From Nitrospira sp. (lineage in GTDB: Bacteria > Nitrospirota > Nitrospiria > Nitrospirales > Nitrospiraceae), in assembly GCA_023248215.1 (NCBI GenBank), contig JAHFEW010000047.1, positions 1 through 33,374 of the forward strand: DNA of 33,374 nt. The letters run 5' to 3'. Made by a program: the position numbers and the translations under genes. Under the pieces are notes generated by a model. It saw nothing but the letters and a program-made list of their open reading frames with translations, was not told the DNA's origin and made no database searches. Of the stretch, positions 1 through 5,575 are shown one piece after another; within the stretch, counting starts at the first letter, position 1, and every line of letters begins with the position of its first letter.

Positions 1-508
1 TCTCAATTGCTTTAACGGTGTTCGTTTCTTTGACATAACGTTCGATTTCATCGTTAGAAGAACCGGTCAGCCGATTTGCGGTAGGAATGTGAACAGCTAC
101 GGTATCTTGGGTCTGCCAGTTTGGGTTCAGAGACTGGATTTCCTTTACGGCGGCCTTCACCCAAACCCAGAAAACCGGGAGAGAGGTGTTCCCCGTATCG
201 CACAGTACGATCATGGAAGGCGCGCCAGTTCCCAATAGAAAGTTAAGAGTTGATAATTCAAGCTGAAGGCTAATAGCCTCATCATTATTGATGTAGCGTG
301 GTTTTTCTGACCCCTTAACTTGAACAAAAAAAGACAAATCTCTTACCTGCCCTCCTTCCGGGATATTAACCAGGAAATCCCATCCAAAGTCTTCGCTTGC
401 TGGATTCATTATCCAGTGCCGCGGCCGGGCGGCCTGAAATGCAGCTACTGCTGTGGTCCCCGTTATCTGAGCGAAAGATTGTTTTGGATAAGAGGGTTCT
501 GTTGCCAT
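1..508 (-). CDS. DUF4365-type PD-(D/E)XK nuclease-like protein (partial, runs off left edge)
   Basis: The reverse strand is open from an ATG at 508 to the window edge, about 169 codons with no stop. The start is supported by a purine-rich GAGGAGAGGAAG ribosome binding site just upstream. The N-terminal half has the layout of DUF4365: SEDFGWDFLV at residues 38-47, then a hydrophobic strand ending in FFVQVKGS at 60-67. D44 and the Q63-V-K65 pair are candidates for the PD-(D/E)XK metal-binding and catalytic positions. Further on, PSMIVLCDT and the aromatic VFWVWVKAAV are also typical of the family. DUF4365 proteins are generally found as orphan or defence-linked nuclease-like proteins, and the substrate here is unknown. 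The gene is divergent from the ribbon-helix-helix gene and lies in the same lower-GC accessory segment. The family call is fairly firm; the activity is inferred. The C-terminus is not in this window. Confidence 0.8.
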   Translation of the reverse strand, partial: MATEPSYPKQSFAQITGTTAVAAFQAARPRHWIMNPASEDFGWDFLVNIPEGGQVRDLSFFVQVKGSEKPRYINNDEAISLQLELSTLNFLLGTGAPSMIVLCDTGNTSLPVFWVWVKAAVKEIQSLNPNWQTQDTVAVHIPTANRLTGSSNDEIERYVKETNTVKAIE

Positions 509-581
509 TGAGTTCTTCCTCTCCTCATTAAAACCAATCCAACATTGCGATAAATAAACATTTGGCGATCGCTTTAATTGG

Positions 582-598
582 TAATACGCGAGGTATTA
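582..598. promoter_or_regulatory. Inverted repeat, candidate operator/promoter of the RHH gene
   Basis: TAATAC-gcgag-GTATTA forms a perfect 6-bp inverted repeat. It overlaps a TATTAT/TATATT sequence that could act as a -10 box for the downstream ribbon-helix-helix gene. RHH proteins commonly repress their own promoters by binding such repeats, so autoregulation is a reasonable inference. The palindrome GCGATCGC lies just upstream at 565-572. Confidence 0.4.
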
Positions 599-632
599 TA
601 TTGAAGCGAGCGCATCTGTGGAGATTATGGAA

Positions 633-887
633 ATGACGACTAAGACCGAGCTGATGCAGTTTAAGGTTACTCCGCAAGAAAGAACTCCTATCGAGAAATG
701 TGACAAGAAGCAAGGCATGACGGTTTCGGAATACGTGAGGGCTTGCCTGCTCATGGAAATGGTCCTCGATGGCGAAATGCAGGCCTTAAAGATCGTGGCA
801 ACGACCATCGGACGAAAGGCAGTCAAAGCCTTACACAAGCGTGCGGAACAGTTGGAAGCAATCGGAGAAGCTGAACCGAGCAAATAG
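633..887 (+). CDS. Small ribbon-helix-helix DNA-binding protein (MobC/Arc-like)
   Basis: This is a predicted 84-aa protein. A GGAG at 620-623 sits 9 nt before the ATG at 633, which favours that start; GTG 618 and ATG 627 are in-frame alternatives. The N-terminal ELMQFKVTPQER has the look of an RHH beta strand, and KKQGMTVSEYVRACLL is a typical RHH helix-turn-helix segment (GxTxSEYVR). The C-terminal half is a charged helix. Such proteins occur as accessory mobilisation factors and as small repressors on plasmids and integrative elements, consistent with the recombinase remnant directly downstream. DNA binding is inferred from the fold pattern, and whether it serves mobilisation or repression cannot be told from the sequence. 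The central PQERTPIEKCDKKQG part diverges somewhat from the usual charged linker. Confidence 0.65.
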   Translation: MTTKTELMQFKVTPQERTPIEKCDKKQGMTVSEYVRACLLMEMVLDGEMQALKIVATTIGRKAVKALHKRAEQLEAIGEAEPSK

Positions 888-894
888 TAAGTGA

Positions 895-1160
895 GCATCC
901 CCGTGGCAGAGTCTACCGCAGACATTCCGGCGAACTGCTGTCAGGAATCTGGAGAGAGCGGGCGTCTCACGTTCTGCGGCCATGAAATTGACCGGCCACA
1001 AAACGGAGAGCGTGTATCGTCGTTATGCGATTGTGTCGGAAGCGGATCTGCCGGAAGGAGTGCTCAAACTCGCGAGCTTCAGGACAAGTTCGGGCAAAGC
1101 ACGGGCAAAGCAAATGGTGTCGGTTGGTGGAATGGAAGAGGCAGAAGCGCGTAAGCGATT
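895..1160 (+). pseudogene. Tyrosine recombinase (phage-type integrase) C-terminal remnant
   Basis: In the frame of position 895, directly after a TGA stop, the peptide reads FRRTAVRNLERAGVS (from 925), then AMKLTGHKTESVYRRYAIVS (from 979) and EADLPEGVLKLA. This is the C-terminal catalytic block of tyrosine recombinases: the RR arginine, the TGH histidine and the YRRY nucleophile region are present. The upstream catalytic domain, the usual HD before the arginines and the N-terminal domains are missing, so only about 60 of roughly 300-400 residues survive. There is no start codon or ribosome binding site. The frame runs on without a stop into the tRNA sequences, so the 3' boundary is arbitrary. 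Its position 5-10 nt from a tRNA 3' fragment is where an element's integrase is expected. A remnant is near certain; which element it served is inferred. Confidence 0.85.
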
Positions 1161-1165
1161 GATAA

Positions 1166-1230
1166 TGGTGCCGGAGACCGGGATCGAACCGGTACGGGCC
1201 TTTTGGGCCCGAGGGATTTTAAGTCCAGGG
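1166..1230 (-). pseudogene. 3' part of a split tRNA-Leu (anticodon arm to CCA)
   Basis: Read on the minus strand this gives an anticodon loop CTTAAAA (anticodon TAA), a perfect long variable arm (CGGGCC-CAAAA-GGCCCG), a T arm ACCGG-TTCGATC-CCGGT, an acceptor 3' strand CTCCGGC and an encoded ACCA. The 5' half is absent: the bases before the loop are CCCTGGA and fit the TCCCT arm poorly, and the fragment begins 3 nt after the CCA of the neighbouring intact tRNA-Leu. This is the expected trace of site-specific integration into a tRNA gene. The matching 5' half, with the perfectly complementary AGGGA, is at 3933-3979. Confidence 0.85.
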
Positions 1231-1233
1231 TTT

Positions 1234-1320
1234 TGGTGCGGGAGGCGGGACTTGAACCCGCACACCTTTTACAGTACAGGATTTTAAGTCCTGGGCGTCT
1301 GCCGATTCCGCCACTCCCGC
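1234..1320 (-). tRNA. tRNA-Leu (anticodon TAA)
   Basis: This is a complete class II tRNA on the minus strand. The acceptor stem is GCGGGAG/CTCCCGC, the D region is TGGCGGAATCGGCAGACGC, the anticodon arm is CAGGA-CTTAAAA-TCCTG, a long variable arm follows, and the T arm is GCGGG-TTCAAGT-CCCGC. The discriminator is A and CCA is encoded (TGG at 1234-1236 on the plus strand). It would decode UUA leucine codons. It lies inside the segment flanked by the two halves of another tRNA-Leu with the same anticodon. Confidence 0.96.
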
Positions 1321-1329
1321 ATGCCCCAA

Positions 1330-1371
1330 TTCGGCAACATCCGCAACATTCTGCAACCGCATTCGGCAACA
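1330..1371. repeat. Short GCAAC-containing repeats next to tRNA-Leu
   Basis: TTCGGCAACA occurs at 1330-1339 and again at 1362-1371. The related units TCCGCAACA and TTCTGCAACC lie between them, so GCAAC recurs four times at 9-13 nt spacing. Short tandem sites near an attachment site can be recombinase arm sites, but this is a guess. The tract is also the immediate upstream region of the tRNA-Leu gene. Confidence 0.4.
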
Positions 1372-1445
1372 ACCAACCAGCCCCTACCCCACACAACACG
1401 GTTGCCGGGTGGCAAGGTACCAGCGGGGCTAGTGCGTGTCAATGC

Positions 1446-1844
1446 TCAGGCAAGAAACGAGGGAGGATGAACTTTCGTGCCCCCGCTCTCTGTCCCTCCC
1501 CGCTTCGCTGCCCGTTGCTTCGCACATTTAAGCCGATTGGCTTCCTTCACTTCCGGCCTATGCTTGTTCCTCTGCCACCATGCGCTGATGTGTGCACGGT
1601 GTTGCTCGGGGTGGGCCGTCCTGTACGCGCCGTTGATGACTTTGGCCTTCTCGGGGTCTCCATAGTAGGTAGCCTTTGACCTTGCACGGACACGCTCACA
1701 GTCCTGGCGATGGAATGTGTTCTGTGGTCGGCCCTTCCCCGGTCGATGGAAGTACGCACGAGGCCGGGGCTTGCGGCGGCGGGTGGCGCTAACGGTGGGC
1801 CTTCGTGGCCGCGTCGTTGTGGTAGCCAGGGTCGGTTTCCTCAT
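1446..1844 (-). CDS. Hypothetical basic protein, weakly HNH/phage-like
   Basis: This is a 132-aa frame from ATG 1844 (TTG 1853 is in frame). The protein is very basic. The N-terminal third is rich in Thr, Arg and Pro and may be disordered. The middle contains FHRQDCERVRARSK and then a repeated pattern of the type YYGDPEKAKVINGAYRTAHP and HRAHISAWWQRNKHRPE, which resembles the Arg/Asn/Glu-rich helical segments of phage proteins and of regions near HNH nucleases. No complete HNH motif is seen. The start overlaps the end of the upstream gene by about 56 nt, which suggests coupling or that the true start lies further in. It appears to be the last gene of a three-gene minus-strand cluster beginning at 2463. 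A real gene is likely; the function is unknown. Confidence 0.5.
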   Translation of the reverse strand: MRKPTLATTTTRPRRPTVSATRRRKPRPRAYFHRPGKGRPQNTFHRQDCERVRARSKATYYGDPEKAKVINGAYRTAHPEQHRAHISAWWQRNKHRPEVKEANRLKCAKQRAAKRGGTESGGTKVHPPSFLA

Positions 1845-2118
1845 CGGCAGCAAGCGCCTGGCTTCTGAAGAGAGACACTGTTAGACATCGGACGTGCGCG
1901 CTCAGAAGATGTTCTAAGCCCAGCTCCTGGGCAATCAGTGCCTTGACATCGAACAGCAGCGCGGCAAGCTCGGTGCGCGTGCGGCGGCTCCGCGTGGAGT
2001 CGCGCATATAGGCAAGGCGTGCGGCCCGTTTGGCCTTCTTGGCAGCGTAGCGGTCCTTGAAATACTGGGAGCGGTCTTTGGGGTGCGGCTGGGGCTTCTG
2101 GATGGTCGTAGGTTCCAT
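1789..2118 (-). CDS. Hypothetical basic helical protein
   Basis: This encodes 109 aa. A GAGGAG lies about 12 nt upstream of ATG 2118. The N-terminal half is strongly basic (DRSQYFKDRYAAKKAKRAAR), followed by RRTRTELAALLFDVKALIAQ, which predicts an amphipathic helix. No known domain is recognised. The composition would suit nucleic-acid binding, but that is inference only. It follows the 99-aa gene by 45 nt and overlaps the next gene downstream, forming a probable operon within the tRNA-flanked segment. Confidence 0.55.
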   Translation of the reverse strand: MEPTTIQKPQPHPKDRSQYFKDRYAAKKAKRAARLAYMRDSTRSRRTRTELAALLFDVKALIAQELGLEHLLSAHVRCLTVSLFRSQALAADEETDPGYHNDAATKAHR

Positions 2119-2163
2119 GGTGTGGGTGCTCTCCTCGTTCTGGTTTGTGTGTGGTCCTGTGGG

Positions 2164-2463
2164 TCACTTCCATTCAATAATTGATGCTGCGAATCCTGGC
2201 GGGGCCTGATCGGCGGGCGGTTGGGTACCGTTCATCCCAGCGGTGATGCGATCCACGACATATTTGACGCGGTGAGCTTGCTCCGGATGGGCGGTGAGGA
2301 TTGTCCGCACCTGCTCGGAAAGAGTATCGGCCTGGGTGACGACTGGGGCCACAACGGCGGGCGATTCATCGGCGGGAGTGCCTTCGATGGGGGCGATGGA
2401 TTGCTTGACGACCTTCTTTGACTTGGAGGCTGGGGCTGATTTTTTAGCGGTGACGGCATTCAT
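2164..2463 (-). CDS. Hypothetical 99-aa protein
   Basis: The start at 2463 is preceded by a near-ideal AAAAGGAG with 6-7 nt spacing. The N-terminus is Lys/Ala/Ser rich (MNAVTAKKSAPASKSKKVVK), the middle is Pro/Val rich and probably flexible, and the C-terminal part TLSEQVRTILTAHPEQAHRV predicts helices. No family is recognised. It is the promoter-proximal gene of the minus-strand trio and is divergent from the 55-aa gene at 2606. The first-gene position and strong ribosome binding site argue that it is expressed. Confidence 0.65.
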   Translation of the reverse strand: MNAVTAKKSAPASKSKKVVKQSIAPIEGTPADESPAVVAPVVTQADTLSEQVRTILTAHPEQAHRVKYVVDRITAGMNGTQPPADQAPPGFAASIIEWK

Positions 2464-2605
2464 GTAAACTCCTTTTGGGGTTGGGAATGAGGGTGAAAGT
2501 GGCGGATGCGCTCAAAAGCTCTTGCCAAGTCCGAAACCGTCCGGTAGCGTAATTTTGGGGCCTCAATCACGAGGCCACCACGACCCTACGAGGAGACGAG
2601 AAGCG

Positions 2606-2773
2606 ATGGACAAACAGAAGAGGAATCTTAAAGAGAACCCGGTGCCAGCAGTTAAGCTGTTGGACATGACTGATCTCGATCCCAAAGTGAACAAGGATCG
2701 AATTGCCGGGAGAGAGTTCTTGGAGGCGGAAATAAGGAAGATTCAGAGGGTGTCGAAACAGGGAGGCATGTAG
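2606..2773 (+). CDS. Hypothetical 55-aa charged protein
   Basis: The chosen start is ATG 2606, with AGGAG 10 nt upstream. The open frame extends further 5' but without a ribosome binding site. The product is small and highly charged (MDKQKRNLKENPVPAVKLLD at the N-terminus, then a helix REFLEAEIRKIQRVSKQ) with no signal peptide or known motif. Its TAG stop is followed directly by the ATG of the exported protein at 2774, so the two are probably cotranscribed and translationally linked. The function is unknown. Confidence 0.6.
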   Translation: MDKQKRNLKENPVPAVKLLDMTDLDPKVNKDRIAGREFLEAEIRKIQRVSKQGGM

Positions 2774-3142
2774 ATGAGTATAGTCAGCCAAAGAGGACTG
2801 CTCTCATTTCTAGTCATGATCATATGCGCGGTTGGATGGGTTGTAAGTACCCATGGCGGTTCCGCAGCGGACAACTTAGAACAAGTGGGACGATTCTCTG
2901 TTGTTGCAGCAGATGGATATGCGCTTCTTCTCGACACGAAAACTGGATGTGTGTGGAGCGGGATGGCACTCAAGTCCGAAGGGCCTTTGGGGACCGGCTC
3001 CAGCATTCGAAAATTCGTTCTCATGTCTGTTGAAGGCCTATATTACGTGCCGACCTCTGCTCCTGAGCTTTCGAAGTCTTCCAGAGTAGCGCCCGATAGA
3101 TGTATCTCATTAGCCGTCGGCGAAAAAAGTGGAGGTGGCTAG
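2774..3142 (+). CDS. Predicted exported protein, unknown function
   Basis: This encodes 122 aa and begins immediately after the stop of the 55-aa gene. Residues about 8-32 form a Sec-type signal (LLSFLVMIICAVGWVVSTHG with an AxA-like GSAADN junction). The mature part starts VGRFSVVAADGYALLLDTKT and contains two cysteines, GCVW and DRCISL. The GYALLLDTKTGCVW pattern is common in small bacterial secreted proteins that carry a single beta-hairpin 'variable-tryptophan' motif, but no named domain can be given. A periplasmic or secreted location is inferred from the signal peptide. Confidence 0.65.
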   Translation: MSIVSQRGLLSFLVMIICAVGWVVSTHGGSAADNLEQVGRFSVVAADGYALLLDTKTGCVWSGMALKSEGPLGTGSSIRKFVLMSVEGLYYVPTSAPELSKSSRVAPDRCISLAVGEKSGGG

Positions 3143-3301
3143 CACCGTCCCCGAGGTAGCCGTTGGCCTCTCTTGTTCCATTCCATTACCTTGTTCCTGC
3201 GCCTGTGCCACTTCTTGTCCGCGTGGGTCTCGACCTTTTTGACACCTAAGCCAAAAGGGTGTAGAAGCGATTAGGTAATGTTATTTAAACAAAGGAGCCC
3301 C

Positions 3302-3481
3302 ATGGCCAACTTTAGATACCCACCGGGAAACTTGGTTTGTCCACCATGCTACCGTGACAATGCATCAAAAGATTTTCTAAATCCGTCAAGCAAAGCAACG
3401 GGCGGAATATGCCAAGCGTGTGGCAAGGAAGCTGTTGAGTTGTGGTTTCTGCCTCGTATCTCAATATGCGGGCTACCTTGA
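3302..3481 (+). CDS. Small zinc-ribbon-like protein (59 aa)
   Basis: AAAGGAG lies 5 nt before ATG 3302, so this start is preferred over the upstream in-frame ATG at 3278. The protein has two CxxC pairs, CPPC at residues 14-17 of a short N-terminal part and CQAC about 25 residues later, arranged like a zinc ribbon that holds one metal ion. The C-terminus is hydrophobic (VELWFLPRISICGLP). It is probably cytoplasmic, and any nucleic-acid or protein target is unknown. About 160 bp without a gene separate it from the exported protein upstream. Confidence 0.6.
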   Translation: MANFRYPPGNLVCPPCYRDNASKDFLNPSSKATGGICQACGKEAVELWFLPRISICGLP

Positions 3482-3555
3482 CAGATTCGGGTCTAACACC
3501 TACGCTTCAGGCCGCTTCGCATGGGCTCATTTGTAAACGGAGGGCACCAAGTCTT

Positions 3556-3894
3556 ATGCGCTCTTCAATCACCCTGGTGCTGTTGTGTCTTTCGTTGCTT
3601 TGGACTGCCCCACTTGTCACAGCAGACGATTCAGGAAAGATCATCCTGAAAGAATCTGCAAACGGATCACGGAGCCTTCGCCCCTTTACGATTCAGGACA
3701 AGTGGGAAGTCCGGTGGGATTCAACCGACGTAATATTCATCTACCTACGGACGGAGAAGGGGGAAAAGATTACCACGTTGGCTTCAAGCTTGAAGGCTGG
3801 GAGCGGCCACACGTTCTATCCGAAGGGCGGAATGTATTTCCTTGAGATCAATTCGGGCGCGGATTGGACGATCACGGTGATTCAACTGCCGTGA
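3556..3894 (+). CDS. Small secreted beta-sandwich-like protein
   Basis: The start at ATG 3556 gives a clean 112-aa exported protein: MRSSITLVLLCLSLLWTAPL followed by VTADD, a Sec signal with likely cleavage after the alanine. The open frame extends further upstream but that part has no signal-like or conserved look. The mature domain includes PFTIQDKWEVRWDS, VIFIYLRTEKG, SGHTFYPKGGMYFLEINSG and ADWTITVIQL. This strand-rich pattern ending in a GG-x-YFLxIN hairpin and a W-x-VxV strand recurs at the C-terminus of many bacterial exported proteins of unknown role. Binding or surface functions are possible but not shown. It is the last gene before the 5' tRNA-Leu fragment. Confidence 0.7.
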   Translation: MRSSITLVLLCLSLLWTAPLVTADDSGKIILKESANGSRSLRPFTIQDKWEVRWDSTDVIFIYLRTEKGEKITTLASSLKAGSGHTFYPKGGMYFLEINSGADWTITVIQLP

Positions 3895-3932
3895 TTGGAT
3901 GTGACTTTCCGGCGCACTGCCCTGCCCGTAAT

Positions 3933-3979
3933 CCGAGGGATTTTTAGTCCCTTGCGTCTGCCGATTCCGCCACTCCCGC
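3933..3979 (-). pseudogene. 5' part of a split tRNA-Leu
   Basis: Read on the minus strand this is acceptor 5' strand GCGGGAG, a leucine-type D arm TGGCGGAATCGGCAGACGC, and a complete anticodon arm AGGGA-CTAAAAA-TCCCT, after which tRNA similarity stops. The variable, T and acceptor 3' segments are missing here but occur at 1166-1230. Read literally the anticodon would be AAA; the other half carries TAA, so the single mismatch lies at the anticodon first base. One base pair of the joined acceptor stem would also mismatch (GCGGGAG with CTCCGGC). Confidence 0.85.
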
Positions 3980-4060
3980 AGAAGGAACACTGTCGGGGCG
4001 AAATCTAACATTGGGGTCCCGGGGGGTCAAGCTGCTCCGACTCACCATCACTCTAAAATG

Positions 4061-4092
4061 CAAACAGCCTGTCCCTCGCGAGACAGGCCGTT
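4061..4092 (-). terminator. Hairpin terminator downstream of the YtxH gene
   Basis: GCCTGTC (4067-4073) and GACAGGC (4082-4088) pair over an 8-nt loop, and the stem is extended by AAC/GTT around one mismatch. On the minus strand it follows the YtxH stop by about 45 nt and is followed by TGTTTGCATTTT, a loose T tract, so it could end transcription of that gene. Confidence 0.6.
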
Positions 4093-4135
4093 ACAGTGCC
4101 CTGCTATCGGGACTCATGCCGGCGGTCAGCCAGAC

Positions 4136-4387
4136 TTACGCAGCTGCTTTATGGTCGTCCTTTGTGACCAGTGCCTTGCTGCGCTCCACCATCGTCGATA
4201 CGCCGCTCTTGACCGATCGACTGAAGCGGGTGGCCTGGAGCTGAGCCCGCTTGGCATAACGGGCGACATCCCGCCTCGTTTCCGCACCGGTCTGCGGAGC
4301 TAGGAGTAATCCCAGCGCCGCCCCTACGACTGCGCCCCCTCCGATAATCGCTGCAATCTTTGCCGCCTCACGCCCCTTGGTAGACAT
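4136..4387 (-). CDS. YtxH domain-containing protein
   Basis: This encodes 83 aa from ATG 4387, which has GGGAGG 8 nt upstream; a longer in-frame start at 4414 lacks one. The sequence has the YtxH layout: a short polar N-terminus, a glycine-rich membrane segment (IAAIIGGGAVVGAALGLLLA) directly followed by the PQTGAETRRDVARYAKR signature, then a basic amphipathic helix. YtxH proteins are small general-stress-associated membrane proteins whose biochemical role is not settled. The C-terminal VTKDDHKAAA tail is polar. It is divergent from lgt across a 327-bp spacer and appears monocistronic with its own terminator. Confidence 0.85.
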   Translation of the reverse strand: MSTKGREAAKIAAIIGGGAVVGAALGLLLAPQTGAETRRDVARYAKRAQLQATRFSRSVKSGVSTMVERSKALVTKDDHKAAA

Positions 4388-4661
4388 CGTGACATCCTCC
4401 CTTTGGTGTAACAAGGTTTACGGTCCACTGACTTTCGGCGAGAGCTACCGATGAGTACAGCATCAACTGTGCCACGGCACGGCGATGCGGATTCGTTGGC
4501 AATTTTCAATGTCGAAGGGAGGCAGGTTAGCGACTTCTCATAAAGGGTGCTGTTTTGTGAACAATGGAAGGAGACAACCGTTTCAGAAAAGCGACAGACT
4601 TCCGTAGGAAAAACCATCGAGCCCTTCTCGGCCCTTGTCCGGCGTGGCTTCGCCGCGTACC

Positions 4662-4690
4662 TTGCAATGCGGATCATGCTCACATAAGAT
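4662..4690 (+). promoter_or_regulatory. Candidate promoter of lgt
   Basis: TTGCAA, 17 nt, TAAGAT match the sigma70 consensus at four of six positions each. Initiation would fall near 4697, leaving a short leader that contains the GGAG at 4703-4706 and excluding the upstream ATG 4700 as the start. The rest of the 4388-4714 spacer holds only a short hairpin (CGGCG-TGGCTT-CGCCG, about 4640-4656) and no convincing gene. Confidence 0.4.
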
Positions 4691-4714
4691 CGCGAAACTA
4701 TGTGGAGTCCTTCT

Positions 4715-5548
4715 ATGCTGTCGTGGTCTCGCGCCATCCCCTATCCCGATATCGACCCGGTCTTCCTGCGATTAGGGCCGTTGCAGTTCCGGTGGTATGG
4801 TCTGATGTATCTCATCGGACTCGCCTTGGCCTATTTTATTATCGAGGCGCGGGCCAGGGCGCAGAAGCTCCCGATGAACAAGGACCAGGTCTACGACATG
4901 ATCGTCTATGCGGCGGTCGGTGTCTTTGCCGGCGGCCGCCTGGGCTATGTCCTGTTTTACAACCTGTCCTACTATTTGGAGAATCCACTCAAGATTTTCG
5001 CTGTCTGGGAAGGCGGCATGTCTTTTCATGGCGGATTGATCGGCACGATCGTGGCGCTGGTGCTGTTCGCAAAACGGCAGGGCATTACGGTGCTCACCAT
5101 TGCCGACCTCGCCGCCGGTGTGACCCCGGTGGGTCTCGGACTGGGCCGAATTGGCAATTTCATCAACGGCGAACTCTATGGCCGCCCGACCGATGTGGAC
5201 TGGTGCATGGTATTCCCAGCCGGCGGGCTGGCCTGTCGCCATCCCTCCCAGCTCTACGAAGCCCTCCTGGAGGGCCTGCTGCTCTTTACCCTGCTCTGGC
5301 TCATCACCCGACGGTTCCCGCCGCCGGGCACCGTGTTCGGCGCCTTCCTGATGGGATACGGTCTCTGCCGGATTGTGGTGGAGTTCTTTCGCGAACCGGA
5401 TGCACAGATCGGATTCATCTTCGGCACGATTTCGATGGGTCAGTTGCTGAGCATTCCCATGATTGTGGCGGGAGCCATCATTCTGGCGATAGCCTGCCAG
5501 CGCAAGAGCCCGCTCCAGACCAACTCCGGCTCGGTTCCCCTGCGCTGA
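4715..5548 (+). CDS. lgt: Prolipoprotein diacylglyceryl transferase
   Basis: This integral inner-membrane enzyme transfers diacylglyceryl from phosphatidylglycerol to the lipobox cysteine of prolipoproteins, the first step of lipoprotein maturation. ATG 4715 is chosen because GGAG lies 8 nt before it, giving 277 aa, close to family length. Key motifs: FRWYGLMYLIG near the N-terminus, GGRLGYVLFYN, the HGG motif with H105, and the signature GLGLGRIGNFINGELYGRP, in which R145 and E153 correspond to essential residues of the E. coli enzyme (R143, E151). HPSQLYEALLEG and GYGLCRIVVEFFREPD are also conserved. About seven hydrophobic segments are visible. It converges on a TPR lipoprotein gene 27 nt away, and several other predicted lipoproteins in the window are its likely substrates. 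The identification is secure. Confidence 0.98.
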   Translation: MLSWSRAIPYPDIDPVFLRLGPLQFRWYGLMYLIGLALAYFIIEARARAQKLPMNKDQVYDMIVYAAVGVFAGGRLGYVLFYNLSYYLENPLKIFAVWEGGMSFHGGLIGTIVALVLFAKRQGITVLTIADLAAGVTPVGLGLGRIGNFINGELYGRPTDVDWCMVFPAGGLACRHPSQLYEALLEGLLLFTLLWLITRRFPPPGTVFGAFLMGYGLCRIVVEFFREPDAQIGFIFGTISMGQLLSIPMIVAGAIILAIACQRKSPLQTNSGSVPLR

Positions 5549-5575
5549 CGCGAGATCACAGCACGAAGTCGGCGG

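Larger units (their letters stand above)
1209..3950. mobile_element. Putative integrated element or island bounded by split tRNA-Leu halves
   Basis: The outer boundaries are two copies of an 18-bp anticodon-arm sequence that differ at one base: 1209-1226 (CCGAGGGATTTTAAGTCC) and 3933-3950 (same with T for the second-last A run base). The left copy continues into the 3' half of tRNA-Leu and the right copy into the 5' half, so removing the interval would rejoin a tRNA-Leu(TAA). Inside are an intact tRNA-Leu(TAA), three minus-strand genes and four plus-strand genes, all small and mostly unrecognised. No transposase or complete integrase lies inside; the only recombinase trace is just outside at 895-1160. 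A 27-bp exact direct repeat (1295-1321 and 3954-3980) also links the intact and broken tRNA genes. Homologous exchange between tRNA genes is the main alternative explanation. Confidence 0.55.

Noticed and set aside
320-511. 63-codon plus-strand frame at the left end
   Set aside because: Lies antisense to the DUF4365 gene, which has a recognisable domain and a ribosome binding site.
1161-1287. Continuation of the integrase frame through the tRNA region (GRRDLNPH-type peptide)
   Set aside because: This is a translation of tRNA sequence, a well-known annotation artefact; the tRNA structure explains the bases.
1330-1371. CRISPR-like or iteron array
   Set aside because: The repeat units are only 5-10 bp and irregular; no spacers or cas genes are present. 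Kept only as a short repeat.
3933-3979. Second functional tRNA-Leu
   Set aside because: Only the 5' half is present; no variable or T arm follows.
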